DNA of 64,000 bases from Liolophura sinensis (GCF_032854445.1 NC_088298.1:1353474-1417473), one strand, 5' to 3'; positions 46,126 through 60,124 are shown, counted from the stretch's first letter. Notes: generated by a model from the sequence alone, not told the origin. Translations and numbers: made by a program.

Positions 46126-47387
46126 TTGTACTGGCACTACTTACAGACTGCATGTACAGTGTACCTCTCCTCCTCCAGAGCCAAATAGAAGCTGAAGCTT
46201 CATGTTTAGACTGTCAGTTTATTTGAATCTTAAATTCTTAAATCTCTAAATTAAGTATCTGGGCATGTATGCATGAGCATGTTGTGTGTCTTCATTACCA
46301 TGTGCATATGTATATAGAAGGGAATACATAGTAGCCTTAAAAATATAGAAAAGTCAGGAAAAAAAGTACAAGCCTCTTTAAAAGTTGATAATACTGTCAG
46401 AAGAATGATCAACACTGCGAGGATTTACGCATATACGATGGTCTAGGGGTATAATGGACCTTGAACTAGCTGCTCCCCTCAAGCTTACATATGTAGTTCT
46501 TACCAATGCTTGCGTCGTTGTGGTTTCCTTATTAATATGCAAGTAGAGGTTTTAGCTTTATTTCCCTCAAGCTGTATTCATGGATTGACGTTTGAGAATG
46601 CTTGATTGTCATGAATATGGTTTAGGGTAAAAATGTAAGTTTCAGCGTGAAAACGTAATTATTTACAACATTTATTTGCCTCTAAAAATACATGTTTACG
46701 ATGAACTTTGAGGTCAGTTATCTAAATGAGAACTGTTGGTATTATTAAGCCGGGAAATTACCATCTGTGATAATGAGAGGTGCTTCTGCATAATCATAAG
46801 GGTCCCTAGTCTTAGGTAACACCGGTTTTATGTTATGTTTTGTGGGCTGGCTGACACCATATCAAAAAATGGAATAAAAACAAAACTGAAAAGCAAATTT
46901 TTAATTTTGTCTGATCTTGATGTTTTTATGATTTTCATGTTTCTTTGTTTTGTTTTTTCCAATGATATTAACAGGTCAACAACAGGAAATATTGCCAAGG
47001 ATAGTCAACCTTGGAATTGGAAGTAAATCTGTATACATGTATTAAGATACAGTTTTTTGGGATCGCTTATTACATCATCGAATTCAATAGCAAGCATAAA
47101 TGTGTCCCCGGCTCAGATGTTAGCTACGTTGTTGAAAGCATCAGTATCAAACTTTTCAGTGAAGACAATATTAAGGTTTTATTTCTGAGGATTGGTAATA
47201 TTTATATTTATTTATTCATTTATTATTTATTTGTAAAACGTTAATCAAATAAATAAATAAATAGATAAATACATATTATGCTCATCTGGCTTTACTGTTA
47301 ACATCAGCATCACATTGTTCTGCATTTACCCCTACGCTCAGCCGTTGCCAACCCCCGCCCCACCTATCCCCCCTACCAACATAATGC
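46126..47387 (+). other. Intron 2 stretch, nothing recognised
   Basis: AT-rich, with a TTTATTTATTCATTTATT stretch near 47210 and AAATAAATAAATAGATAAAT near 47250. Confidence 0.5.
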
Positions 47388-47449
47388 TGGTTGCCATGGT
47401 GTAGGTCTTGAGTATGGAATAAAACACCAATCAAATAAATAAATAAATC
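47388..47449 (+). mobile_element. SINE 3' fragment
   Basis: AACATAATGCTGGTTGCCAT, then TCTTGAGTATGGAATAAAAC and the AATCAAATAAATAAATAAAT tail. Confidence 0.9.
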
Positions 47450-48027
47450 ATGACATTGTTATCTATCCCTATGTCTGATACATTTATGTCAAGGCCTGTC
47501 ATTGGTTGATCACCGTTGTACAGTACACACACATCACTACTATGTGGAACACGGTAAGCAGATTTGTCCCCCTCATAACGACTCAGAGGTGAGGGTTACA
47601 GATTGTCCTGTGGAATGAATCAGGGCTTTATAAGGCCACACCAATTTTGAATTGTTTTACATGTGGAATGTTAAAATCTTTCAGTGTCGGGAGGGTAAAA
47701 AATAAAAAAATAAAATCATCTACTGTTGACTAAAACTGCATTTTTTTTCCTGTTGAAGATATATTTACATGATTGGAAAGCCTTGAAAAAACAGTAAAAT
47801 GATAAAATGAGTGACAAAATAAAATCATGCATTTTCAATCGTTCAATGTTTAAAAAAACAAAAGGTCTGAAAATAATATTTTTGTGACGACACTTAAGTT
47901 TTTCCTGTAAAAATTAAATTAATCAACTCCCTGCTCCCAAAAACAGTAAAAACGACTTTCAAGTTGACTTGTATAAAAGTGTTTGATACAATCAGAATCA
48001 AGGGATATGAATCACCAGAGGTCCATT

Positions 48028-48478
48028 ACCTAGAAGTATGCAACTTACCTAGAAGTATGCAACTTACCAAGAAGTATGCAACTTACCTAGAAGTATGCAA
48101 CTTACCTAGAAGTATGCAACTTACCTAGAAGTATGCAACTTACCAAGAAGTATGCAACTTACCTAGAAGTATGCAACTTACCAAGAAGTATACAACTTAC
48201 CTAGAAGTATGCAACTTACCTAGAAGTATGCAGCTTACCAAGAAGTATGCAGCTTACCAAGAAGTATGCAACTTACCTAGAAGTATGCAACTTACCTAGA
48301 AGTATGCAACTTACCTAGAAGTATGCAACTTACCAAAAAGTATGCAACTTACCAAGAAGTATGCAGCTTACCAAGAAGTATGCAACTTACCAAGAAGTAT
48401 GCAACTTACCAAGAAGTATGCAACTTACCTAGAAGTATGCAACTTACCAAGAAGTATGCAACTTACTTATAGCTATAG
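48028..48478. repeat. Minisatellite, 19-bp unit, about 23 copies
   Basis: Near-perfect copies of ACCTAGAAGTATGCAACTT and ACCAAGAAGTATGCAACTT. The array runs directly into the left arm of the inverted-repeat element at 48466-48655, and the unit is itself the terminal sequence of that element. Confidence 0.97.
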
Positions 48479-48655
48479 TCTCCATGGCAGAGCACGCATG
48501 TTCAAGACACACCTGGTGGAGAAATATATGCACAATAGAGAGAAAAATAAAAATACATTGCTGCGCAGATATGTCACATAATGTGTTAGAGATGGAAGAA
48601 GAGTGTAAAGTACCGTGGAGACTAGCTACATGTAGAGGGAAGTTGCGTACTTCAG
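48466..48655. mobile_element. MITE-like inverted-repeat element
   Basis: The left arm GTATGCAACTTACTTATAGC, then TATAGTCTCCATGGCAG, is the diverged reverse complement of the right arm CCGTGGAGACTAGCTACATG, then AGGGAAGTTGCGTACTTC. A related copy lies at 17405. Confidence 0.72.
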
Positions 48656-50542
48656 GGTAATGGAATTCTGGTATCACTGAAAAATACTGACCTTCAGATG
48701 TATGTGTACCTGTTTCAGCCTCTAGACACATAGATACGTTGTCTGTATAATGTGGGTGTGATCTGTAAACAGTCATAGTACCATGACTTGTCAGCTTTCT
48801 TCCAGGTGAAAACGGAATTATTTTTCAGTAACTGATTCAATTAAGCTTTAAAATATAACCTCCTGCTCCTCAGAAATATGCCACATCCGTCTTCGTGCCC
48901 TATTAATTATTGACAGTTTTCAAAATTAGTCGCTAATTACTGGTTGTTAGTGGACGTTTTTGTCACTGACCTGCCAAATGGGTCAGCTGTAGGTCAAGCA
49001 GCTATTTTTGGGATCTGACATCCAAAAGAAGATCAGTATAGCAGAGCTATAAAGTTTGTGGTGGTGCGGTGTGCACAGGTGTTGTGTTTATAGAAATTGA
49101 TGAGAACAACTTATTGCGTTGATTTCTACGTGATTTCATTGGAGCTGTTAAGGGTAATTGTTAAGTTATAATGATCAGTGTAAATGCCATTAATGCTTCG
49201 AAATGAAACAGTAAATTTATAGCGACAGGATATCTGATGCTGGCAGCATCAGTAATACACTAGCTGATGAGTGGAGAGTTTTAATACACGACTTACCGTG
49301 GCAGCCGTTTTGGAGTACTGTTGTTATACCAGGCCATGTAAATACCTATTGCTCCAAAATGGTAGACAAGCAGGGTCATATCCAAAAAAGCTGGCCAGTT
49401 TTGAATTTATGTCTTGATTTGAAAACTCGATTTCATATTCATTTTTGGACAGGAAATGTTAAAATTGGCATCATGTGACAAGTGTAGTGTTAATTAATTG
49501 AATTCTCTCCCAGCTGATTTCGTAGGACTTAATCGAATAGATGTTTGCAGATTTTGAAATTTGATTTAAATACTTCATTTGGACACTAAGCATTAAAATT
49601 AGGAAAATGTCACAAAGTGTATAATTCATTGCATCTCAATTTGAACTTCTTGAGCCATGACTAAACGTATACCTTTTATTGAAGTGAGACTTGCTTTTTT
49701 AGTTGAACCAAGTTATTCTCTGGGCTCTTTGATTTCTTCCGCCCATAAAACTGACAGCTCGCATTGTTGATGAAATAAATGTGTCAGTGTGTATGGCGAA
49801 AGCTTAATCACTTGTTGGATTTCTTAAATGCTTTCCACACATTTTTGCCATGCATGCTAACCAGGTCAAATCTGGCTTCAGGTGCATGGCATCTATGCAT
49901 TCTCTAAGGTGGTAATGTTAAATAACAGGGCTACATGTAATTAATTGTCTAAGTACATATCAGATGAAATAAGTAAATAATTAATAAAACTTGGCCTTCC
50001 TAAGAATGGTTTGATTTGTGGGGAAAAAGCTGCAGGTTGGATTTACTGAGACAAGCATCTGTCAGCTGTTTGTATTTTCATTATGAATCGAGTGATTTCT
50101 ATCTGGTCCAGGCCAGGGGTGTATATGTAGGGCATAGATGTACTGGGGATTTGTAAAGGTCATACCAGTGCACATCTGAGTCTGTCCATGTTATAAAGCC
50201 TCATTCCATGCTCCATTGTGGACATCATGGGAGATAAAATCATAATATAATCATGTAGTTGGAAAGGCCTGTCAGCAACCATGACCTGTCATGGACATGG
50301 CACCTGTATTGCTCAGGCTTACAACCTCTGATGTGTATAACTTGTTACAAACAGAAATGGTCAGAATTTTGCATTCCATCACATTTGTACCTCAGGCCAG
50401 CTCTATCTTTAATGTATTATGTGTATCTGTGGATTATGTGTGCCCATATAGTTAACAGGCATTATTAATTAATCTGCTGTGGCCATATTTACCCTAATCA
50501 GCACTCCTGACTGTGCACTGTGTCATGCCTTGTAGATGACAC
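48656..50542 (+). other. Intron 2 stretch, nothing recognised
   Basis: No repeat family or supported frame was seen. Confidence 0.5.
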
Positions 50543-50607
50543 TGATTGACATTTGACCTTGTTGACATTTGACCTCATTGACATTTGACCTCATTGACAT
50601 TTGACCT
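50543..50607. repeat. Short tandem repeat, 16-bp unit, 4 copies
   Basis: TTGACATTTGACCTCA is repeated with small changes. Confidence 0.93.
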
Positions 50608-50845
50608 ATATGTATGTGGACCAGCTTAATCGCCTGTGGCATTGCATGTCCTCGCTGACATGACAGCTCGACCTCTGACCAATCAGGCCACTGGATCAGA
50701 TCCAGTTCTTGCTGGTACCTCTCTAAAGTCAGGAGGTTTGCCCGATACCTGCTGGAATGGGTTGGTCTACTTCACCTGGCACTTGTTCCATGCACCCATG
50801 AAGGCAACTGTTGTTTAGATGTACTGTAGGCACCTAAAGTTTGGC

Positions 50846-50930
50846 ACCTGGTTTCCTCCCACCATAATGCTGGCCATCGTTAATTATGTGAAATATTCTT
50901 GAGAACGGCAAAAAACACCAATCAAATACA
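50846..50930 (+). mobile_element. SINE 3' fragment
   Basis: CTGGTTTCCTCCCACCATAA, then GAAATATTCTTGAGAACGGC and CACCAATCAAATACATAAG. Confidence 0.92.
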
Positions 50931-53900
50931 TAAGTTTAGGGTTTTTCAAGCAACACATTCTGCTAGATTCTGATTGGCTCATTCATCTTGAAGGACCACT
51001 GTAGAGTTTTTAGTAAAGTGTAATTATTGTGTTATGAGAAAAATTGTAGTTTTGGCGGAGGAAGTATCATTTTAAGGCCTTTATTTGCTTTTGAAAGTGC
51101 ATTTTTACATACTTAAGTTTAGGTATATGAAAAAAAAATTTGTGATGTCTTACACACTAAACAAAATATATACACCAGCACTTGTTTGACAAAGTTATTA
51201 CATACAGGGATAACGGCCATTGAATTTGCCACCAACCAGTTTGAGATCAAAAATATGAATTTCATTGCATGTTACTTTAGATTGTTTGAAAGATTATAGA
51301 CGGGCACTTAAAGATTTGTTCTTATTTAAGCAGACTGCTCAGTGTTCGTAATTCCAAAACATGACACCGTACCTGATGGTAGTTAAATTAAACGGAGTAC
51401 AGATTACAGTAACTAAAGAGTCATCGTCTGTCTCTTGATTGAAGCTATGATGACCACTGGTTTGTGATAGTGAGGATGTATTGGCGAAAGCCCCATGGAA
51501 AATATACATTAAATTTCACGTTTCATTGTTACTAAATGAATTCATGTCTTTTCCCTAAGGTTGACATATACCAACTAGCATGATTATGTAATGACCTGGT
51601 TGGTCAATGATACACAATATGACAAAATTTTACAATCTTTTACTCATATCTTCAGTTGTGTGTACTGTATATGACCTTGTATCACATGCATGTCCCCCGT
51701 CCGGAGCCTCAGTCAGCCTTCCTCAGTCTCTGTGTCAGGGCTGTTGAGGTTAGCTGGCACGGAGAATTGGACATTGCCGAGGCCCTCAGCACAAATCTAT
51801 TATTTATCGTGTGGTGAGTTTCTGTTCCTAGTCGCAAAAGCACGATGAGCTGCAAACCTCACCATTGGCTCTCTCTCACGATTTCTCTGTAATCACATTT
51901 CACTTTCCCGGAAATGCTTGCGGTCTCATGGTTTAGCCATAGCCTGTTTGGCTGGTGATTTTGTCTGGTGTGTCAGAGCCGATGGTTGCATCGTACGTTG
52001 TGAGGCCAATTGCCAAGGTTCCACTTCTGCCAAAGCAGGTTGTATCCATGGTCACCATCCAATGCCACGGGACCATCATTATACCCAGATTTGTTGTCAT
52101 GTTTGCGGATTCACCCAAATATTCCGAACTTATTCAGATATTAAATTCAGTTTTGTTTATCCTTCATTAAGCATTGAATTGCACGTTTCAAATTATAGTT
52201 TTTCAGAATGGACTAAAAAAATCTCTAGTTTGATATTTCAATTTTGTTTATCCAGCAGTAAGAATTCAATAACACATTACAAAATCTTACTTATTCAGAC
52301 TAGGGTTTGCCATTTCAGTTTTGTTGATCCGCTAACCAGCTGTGTATAATATTGTCAGATGTTAATTCCTCCAAATAATCTCAGAAAATCACTTCTTGGA
52401 TGTTCCGCTTTTGCACCATTAAGCTTTATAGCAAATTCCAGCTATATGCCTTGAAAACTTGGAGACTCGCTTGTTGGACATTTCAGTGTTATAGAACATT
52501 GACAAGCTTTGTAACATATCGCTAAAATCAGGGAAATCACTGGTTGGGCATTCGTTATTTGGAGATTCACCTACTTCCATTGTTCAATGGGGACCATACT
52601 GCTAGTAAGCGAAAATCACAAAAGAAAAAGATTGTAATTATCTTGTCAATGGATCACGGTTTACATTGTAACAGCATTTGAAATAGGAACAGAAACCAGA
52701 TAAATGCAGCAACTGATTTCTGTTTTCTGTGTAAATATCCTAAATATGAACTTTTTTGAGGTGATTGAAAATTAATATCATCAAAAGCATCTTTTCTAAC
52801 TGGCACCTAAAAATCAGTGATGTTACTGATGGAAACGACATACAAAGAAAGACCTTAAAGTGTTGCTAATTGTCGGACACCTTTGCCTTAAGGATGATAT
52901 CCATAAAATTGGTTTGCAGCAAGACAGTATCATAATTGTGGTAACCCATGGAATTTTCTATGTTTTGTGCCCTATGTTTGGGTGGCTCTAAATGCGTTAA
53001 TATTTACACGTGTACACAGATATACCTCTGATATATGCATGTACATTCGGACAGGCACGGTTAGGTACTGCATGACAGTGGGGCTGTATAGCCTTTAGTT
53101 TTCTAACCCAGTTAATATGACAGCTGGTGGTCTGTACAGTGGAATTCCTTAGGTCCTGCCTTTTAATTGATCTAAATGGCTATGCATGTAGCACTGATAG
53201 ATACACATGTAGATATTCACAGTTAAGTACCGCAAGACGACTGAGTTTATAGCCTATAGTTTTCTACCCCAGTTTATCAGCGGGTGGTCGAGTCTCCAGC
53301 TCTTATAAGCCTATCCAGGCTATACATAGACGATATATAGTAAAAGCCGGCTGCTGCCTTAGAGCCTACGCAGCACCGGTATTGATTTTTCATTGGACAG
53401 AGATCTGGTAATGTTTATATGTATGTCTAATACACAGAGGAACGATGGACTGGAAAGCTTGCCATATTGTCACAGGTTATACACATGTGGCCTTTTGTAC
53501 CGGAGGACCTGGCTTGGGTGTTTATGCGAGGAAAGCTAGTATCAGCTCTCTTAACACTTTATGATAAGCTTTACTGTGTTTTTCTGTAGCCATATGCAAC
53601 GTTCGTGCGAAAGCTTCTCCGACGTTTTATGCAAATAGTTTTCCTTGTGCCTTCTGTTATAGCTATAGTGAAGCGACACAAGGAGATGCTATGTAATAAC
53701 TGTTTTCTAGTGAGCGCTGGGGATTTATAAAAATGCAAAGTGCGCACAAGCTATGATGTTTGTCAGCGTGACAAATGCAGCGTCCATGTACTGATTGGGG
53801 AGCTATGTCCTTGCTGTAACGACGCACCCAGACTGACTGGAAGCTGTAGTGTGCGTGTGGCTGTGTATGGCTGAGGCGATTCGCTGATTCAAGCCATACC

Positions 53901-56090
53901 AAGGCGAGCCGAATCAAGACTGGAGAAACCTCCTTCTGACTGATACAAGCACCTTCTGGACAGAATGAAATTAACGCACGAATCTGTTGATGTACCTCTT
54001 TGTTACACGTATGTGTAACTGTTACCCAACACGGAACATTCGCTTCAGGATATTAAATGCTTCTATAAGGCTTCAAAGGGATTTGTTTGGAAAGACTGTT
54101 CTGCAGCTTTCACCCAAACTGCTGGCAGCGTGTCAATTCTTGCATTGGGCCTGCTATGCATGCAAATGGATTTGGACAAAGGCAGTGACATGTGGTCTTC
54201 TGAAGAGTGAACCATTTGTCTCCCATCCGTGTGAATTTGTATCAGTGTTTTGTCATTGTTACCATCCATCCTAGCTGCGAGCTGAGGGCTGTCTAGGTCG
54301 GCAGGAATCCTCAAACCTTGTTTTTTAGTGGTGCCACGCGGCATGTCGGGGTTTAGTCGAGGTAACATAAGACTATGCCCCTTGGACCCGGCCTTTGGCC
54401 ACCAATTCCTCTATTGTTCTCCTGTGAAGAATGCTTGGCTGTGTGTGATACCCCAGCCTGATCATTGTTGACCTGTAGTCTACTTGACGTGGTGAAAACC
54501 TGAAAAGGCTGGCTATTGATTAATGTCCCAAGCTTTGGTCCCACTGCAAGTTAGCCCCTTTTTTTCCCCTGCAACCAATTTCATTTACTGATGCATATAA
54601 GCATAGTGAGTGGGTTTGCATAAGCCAGACTTGTTCCCTAATCCCTTAAAACTCCCCCCCCCCCCCCACCCCCCTCCCCACCCCCCACCACCACACAATG
54701 GTTAACTAAAGACCTTGCTAATTAATTTAATACCCTTGTGAGAAACTGCCGCATTTGATTAGTATATTACCGTACCAAAGTGTAATTGTTAGCTCTCCCA
54801 TCACTGCAGTTCTAGCAGTTTTTTAGCATGGAGAATATTCCACTTGCATCCATGTTATCATTAATGTTGTTCTAGTCTGAACAATTTTATACTCAAGATT
54901 CCAAAACAAAAAAAAACATTCTAAGTACACCACACGGAAATGAATCCCTTTGAAGGATACAGCCAAATTTGGCTTGTATGATTTGGATGGTATGGTATGT
55001 CCATTGTAGCTGTTACAATTTATTGCAGTCAAGGCTTATTTGTTGCCGTACTGAAGTGTTTGCACATGTGCAGCTGACATGCAGCATCGTTTACATGAAC
55101 ATGTAAGAATGAGTATATCCGACAGTTAAGGCGACAATCTGTTTTCATTGACACATGAATTAGCCCATGTGTTATTCCTTATCCATATACGTGTACATTC
55201 CTTTATATTCATGTGCAAATAGTGTACAAATAGTGTACAGGTAGTGCTGTATGTGTTGGAGCATTTGGCCTTTATTAGCTCTAGAACTGCAGCCTGTGAT
55301 CTCGTCCCACTTCCCCTGTCCTGAAACCAGTGCCCGGGCCTGATGAAAATTGTGTCTGTCTAGCACACGGTTAAACAACATCCGTCGACTTTGACATTTG
55401 CTAGATGATCTCCTCACCAGCAGGTAATCCATTACGCCGTGTTTAGAGGCCGTAGCGCATGGAACGACTGACGTGCGCATCACCCTGCTGTGGAGAAAGA
55501 AGATTGACACACAGTCTGCAGCTGCTGCGCGCATATGTTGCTCTGACACGCAGTTGATCTGTCGTTATAGGTGTGTGTGTATGCATGGGCCACAGCATTT
55601 TGCAGGCCTCTGCAAGCTTGGTTGTATTCAGGACTCTCTCGGCAGCTGTAGGCTTTTTTCGTGGAAATTTGAATAGGTATACATAATTGAGCCTTGTTCC
55701 TGGAGACCTTGTGCACATTTCCAGGTAAAGCATTGTTTGTTGTTCTGAACTGTTGATGTTTGCATGCAGGTTCCACAAGTACCTGTATGACTATCTCCCA
55801 GACAACGTGGAGTGGTGCTTTTTTTTGCAGTAATTGCATCCAACTGCAAGCATAGTGGCTGCATATTGCCGCGCCAAAAAGAACAAAAAACTGTTGACAT
55901 TAATTTTGGATTTGTTGCCTTTCTTCTTCACGGTTGATAAGAATAGGCTAGATTCATATTGCCTTAGACCATTGTGTTAGGCCATAATACTGAGGATGTC
56001 CGTGAACATCAGGTTTCTGTGCTGCCTATAACAGAGAATGTTGTGAAGAAATACAGACCTGTGGTCATCTGATACGTGTGTTATCGTGCG
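50931..56090 (+). other. Intron 2 stretch, about 5 kb, no gene recognised
   Basis: Several frames of 90-145 codons exist (51918-52349 +, 55172-55549 -). None shows a known domain, good splice sites and compatible phase together. A C-rich tract lies at 54653-54690. Confidence 0.4.
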
Positions 56091-56092
56091 TA

Positions 56093-56107
56093 CATATATA
56101 TATATAG

Positions 56108-56142
<35 letters not shown>
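56093..56142. repeat. (TA)n microsatellite
   Basis: Alternating TA dinucleotides with a short interruption (GATACATA). Confidence 0.96.
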
Positions 56143-57979
56143 AGAAGGTTTGTAATTGTGTTCAAGTGGAGTACTCAGTCTGGAACATATTGGATTTTTT
56201 ACTCATTGTACAGTTGGGTGTTGATTATCGGAAGACTTCAAACTCGCCTTCTGTGACTCAGGCTGGTTTGTTATTACCGCGAATATCGGGCACTTTGTGT
56301 TGACTAGTCGTGCTTTGTCAAATCTGTGACAGTCTAGATCGAAAACCTTCATGGTGGCTGCTTCTAGGATACACTCACAAGTTCGCTTATTGGATAGTTC
56401 GTCGTCATACTCTCAGGTGAGAAAGAAAAATTTCTTTATGTGTAATATCATAGGTATTAAGATGTTTCTAAACTCTGTGTGTGTTCACGGCCCAGAGACT
56501 CAAGGTGGATTAAATTAGGAGAGGTTAGAACCCCTCAGATTATGACAGGGCTGAATACTAATTCATTTGACTAATTAGTTCTTGTGTGCCCAATCTTGAA
56601 TGAATGCTAGAAGCTTAATGGTTACAATATTTACAAATGTTTGTGCGTACGCTTGTGGTTTAATGGCGTAAACGTAACAATTTTTCAGTGATTTGACAAC
56701 TGTGAGTCATTAGGTGTGTGGACTGTGTCTTCTTGTGGCAGGGCAAATCCTTGTTGTCAGAGTGCTGCCGCCACTGAAGTACCATGTCTATGACACCAGA
56801 CATGACACCTCAGCCAGCCACATTATACAGACACCGGGCCAACCAGTCCTGTTACCTTGCTCTAATCTCTGTATGTCCCGAGTTCAGTGGAACTATTCTA
56901 ACACATGGTGTATATGGTGTAAAAATAAGATGCTGGGAACTAATTACCATATAGATTTTGTGAGTTTATTCACATGGGGAAGATCAAATATCCTCAAGTG
57001 AACTTGGGTTAATTATAAGTGGGCCTTGTATTTCTAGCAGGCTTAATTAATTAATTACTAGACAGTCCTGTGCCAAGAAATCGACCACTACCAAGCAAGA
57101 AAACAAATAAAAAAAAAAAAGCCTAAGTCTTCATGGATAATGTATTAATTTTTGTGGCTAACAGATTTTAAAAAATGGGGAAGTTTAGCCGTGCATTGCT
57201 TTAATGGTTCATTGCAAATTTTGGAAACAAGTTACCATGAGATTAAATTTTTATGAGAACAGGAGTTGTAAATTTCACTTGATTTTGCAACATTTTGCCA
57301 TTTTCAACCTTGGTCCATGTTGAAGAAGGAGGTTAATTGTTTGATCAGGTTTGGAGGGCAATGTGGTCTGTCTTAATGGATAATTAAGGATATTATTCTT
57401 CAGGTGCATGGCTCATACTTTATTTTTTTTAACCATTGATGGTAATTTGATGGTAATTTGACATGCGTTAACTGTAAATTATGGGCAGTGCTCTGGTTTG
57501 ATAATATTATTCCTTTTGTGAAGGGCTTACATTTCTCATTAAACCAATTAAGTTTTTAATATGTCCACTGTCAAACCAAAGCCTGAATTGCATTGGAAGA
57601 TGCCTTTCATTAAGCTGAGAGCTTATGAAATTAAATATTTGCATGTATACACATATGTGTCCTTGCATATGTTGACTTCAGCAGCCTATAAAAGTGTATA
57701 TGTATATTTATATATATATATATATCCAGTCTGAAGGTGTCTTTTGTTAGTAACACAATGGTCATTATTGATTGGCTGACATTCTGACCAATTGTGAAGC
57801 AGGAGACTGTTGACTGCCTAGATAGCCTGATCCCATGGTGCCAGCTTAGCAGCTACATGGTTCATTGTGTACATACATGTACGCTCCATATGCTGATTGT
57901 ACAGGCTTGTATGGTGTGTATTGATGTGTATTGATGTGTATACATTGCCATATTGGTGCAGCATTGTCAGCTTGTCTTA
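56143..57979 (+). other. Intron 2 stretch, nothing recognised
   Basis: A small TA run lies at about 57710-57725. No exon-like frame was seen. Confidence 0.5.
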
Positions 57980-58090
57980 CAGTGCATAATGCAGAATAAT
58001 GTCAGTGTGTAATGCAGGACAATGTCTGTATGTAATGCATGGCTGTTAGCATGTAATGCAGGAGAATGTCTATATAATGCAGGAGATTGT
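57980..58090. repeat. Degenerate tandem repeat, about 20-25 bp
   Basis: Variants of TGTAATGCAGGACAATGTCT occur about five times with changing spacing. Confidence 0.75.
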
Positions 58091-58897
58091 TTACCTGTGC
58101 ACTACAAATTTTACCCATGGCTAACTTGCACAATTTGCCTGATCTTGACCATTTTGTTGATCTTACAAAGGCGTTTTGAGGTTTGTTTGGAAGGAATTGT
58201 CAATTTCAGCACCAAAGGTAATATTTTGTGAGATATTTTGGCTTGAGAAATTATCTTTTTTGGGGGGACATTAAAACATTTTAGGTCATTTAATGTATTT
58301 TTGATACTTAACACGCATTAGACTGCTACATTTCATCATTCAGAATGCATACACACATAGATCTATGATTGCATTCACTGATTTGACATTGAAATGAATT
58401 ATTTCAGGCAAAAAGTATAGACACCACATGATTGTTTTTTTCTGGGTCACAACGGACCATGGTAGAATCTGATCTTTTAACACAATTTTACTCGGCTAGA
58501 AAAACTGTAAGAAAAATTAATCCATGTATTTTCCTGGACAGTTTTTGATGGTCTTTCGTCTGATATACTTCATTTTAGGGTGGTCATTACCTTCAAGTGA
58601 TTGATATGTTCACTGTGTTTGTGTTTTTTGTTTAATATTTATATGTAAAAAGACCATGTTCCTATTTGTGTCTATTTCAAGTTTGATTTTAACTTGTAGT
58701 ATATGTAGCGCAGCTGTACTGTGACTTTGCAATATGCTGCATTAGGGAAAAAGAAAGGTTGGGGGATATGTTGTACTGAAACCAGTGAATTGCACACGTT
58801 AAGCCTTGAAATATTGACTGGTATTTTATACCTGCATTGTATCCATAGTCATAATATGGACTTCAGTCCTTAAGCATGTTTTCATAACATGCATAAT
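58091..58897 (+). other. Intron 2 stretch, nothing recognised
   Basis: AT-rich with no supported feature. Confidence 0.5.
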
Positions 58898-59104
58898 TCA
58901 CCAATGGGGTCGCTGTGAGTTCAAGTCCAGCTCTTGCTGGCTTCCTCTCCAGCCCTAAGTGGGAAGGTCTGGCAGCAACCTGTGGATGGTTGTGGGTTTC
59001 CCCCGGGCTCTGCCCGGTTTTCTCCCACCATAATGCTGGCCACTGTTGTATAAGGGAAATAGTCTTGAGTACTACATAAAACACCAATCAAATAAATAAA
59101 TAAA
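58898..59104 (+). mobile_element. SINE, 5'-truncated, plus strand
   Basis: It starts in the TCACCAATGGGGTCGCTGTG block and continues through the B box, core (GTGGGTTTCCCCCGGGCTC) and a long AAATAAATAAATAAAT tail. It lies 680 bp upstream of the GSADS exon. Confidence 0.96.
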
Positions 59105-59479
59105 TCAAATAACGTGCATTATAGTTTCATAATGTTCTACTTCAAAACTTATATCATTTCTGGACTGGTTAAACTGCTATGGCTTGTTCATCTTATATGG
59201 ACATACACATGTATTTTATAAGAATTAATTAACGAATTGCTGTTCTGTGGCTTTTTGTCTTCATAGCCCAGTTGGCATTTCAAGGGGATATTTAAAAGGA
59301 TCCAATCTTGCATGTATAGCTAACATTTTTACTGATTGTCCATCATGTGGTTTTAAATATATGAATTCCATTTTACATTTGTTTTACAGTAATTAATGAT
59401 TTCTTTTTTTTGTCCTCAACATCCAACTTGACATGTAGTTTTAATTAGAATAAACTACATTCAGAATCATAATAATAAT

Positions 59480-59770
59480 TTACATGTACGTCTGTTTTCT
59501 GACTTTCCATTTTTGTTGTATGGTTAAATGTTATATGAACACCAATCATGCCAATCTCCCATAAATTGTACATGTGTGAATGACCTCTGTTTTCTAAGTA
59601 TCCATCTTTTGTGGTTCCAAATTTATATGAACTCCATTCTTCCATACATGTACATGTATATGTAGATGGTTTCTGTTTTCGGAGCATCCATCTTGTATGA
59701 TTTTTAATTCATCTGAACTCCCATCTTCCAAATATGTATACGTGTGAATGTTTTATGAGCGTCCATCTTG
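59480..59770. repeat. Degenerate direct repeat, about 125 bp, before exon 3
   Basis: GTTTTCTGACTTTCCATTTT, TTTTCTAAGTATCCATCTTT, TTTTCGGAGCATCCATCTTG and TTTATGAGCGTCCATCTTG recur with similar spacing, interleaved with TATGAAC and ACTCC blocks. The last copy is the pyrimidine tract of exon 3. Confidence 0.5.
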
Positions 59771-59784
59771 TGTTGTTGTTGCAG

Positions 59785-59901
59785 GGCTCTGCGGACTCTA
59801 ACTACAGCCAGCCGTCATCCGATTTGTCCCTGGATGAGGAGAGAGAAGCTCTACGTCGCGAGACGGAGCGACAGGCCCTCACCCAGCTTGAAAAAGCAAG
59901 G
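59785..59901 (+). CDS. CACNB: Calcium channel beta subunit, exon 3 (GSADS exon)
   Basis: A GTTGTTGCAG acceptor is followed by 39 codons, beginning [20 protein letters not shown], then [19 protein letters not shown], and a donor AGG/GTAGGT. It matches the vertebrate exon that begins [20 protein letters not shown] and ends QLEKAK almost position for position. The second half is a charged helix ([15 protein letters not shown]) that in known structures precedes the SH3 fold. Both ends are phase 0 (residues 60-98). In vertebrate CACNB genes this is the first exon common to the alternative N-termini, which makes upstream phase-0 donors in intron 2 worth testing. Confidence 0.97.
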
Positions 59902-60124
59902 GTAGGTAACTCTGCAGGGTTTAAACTATGGCGTAGCTTTTTTTGGCCAAGATTTTTATACATGTATCGTCATACCCAAAGCTCTCGCAAAAATGGAGGC
60001 TGAATAAGTTTGTGTGTAAGTTTAAGGTTTGGAATGCGAGTGTACAAACAACCAAGGAGGTTATTTGTGGTCCATGTGACTTGCCATTGTCTGACTGCTT
60101 AATTGCATTGTAAGATTATATTGA

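Noticed and set aside
45558-46226. 222-codon frame
   Set aside because: It is read through the 23-bp minisatellite, and overlapping frames of similar length exist in the other two frames.
51918-52349. 143-codon plus frame
   Set aside because: The sequence composition shifts to AT-rich random residues after the first third, and no splice sites or motifs support it.
55172-55549. 125-codon minus frame with DYLLVRR, like a LINE endonuclease
   Set aside because: Only a single short motif resembles one; no neighbouring reverse transcriptase or further endonuclease motifs could be read.
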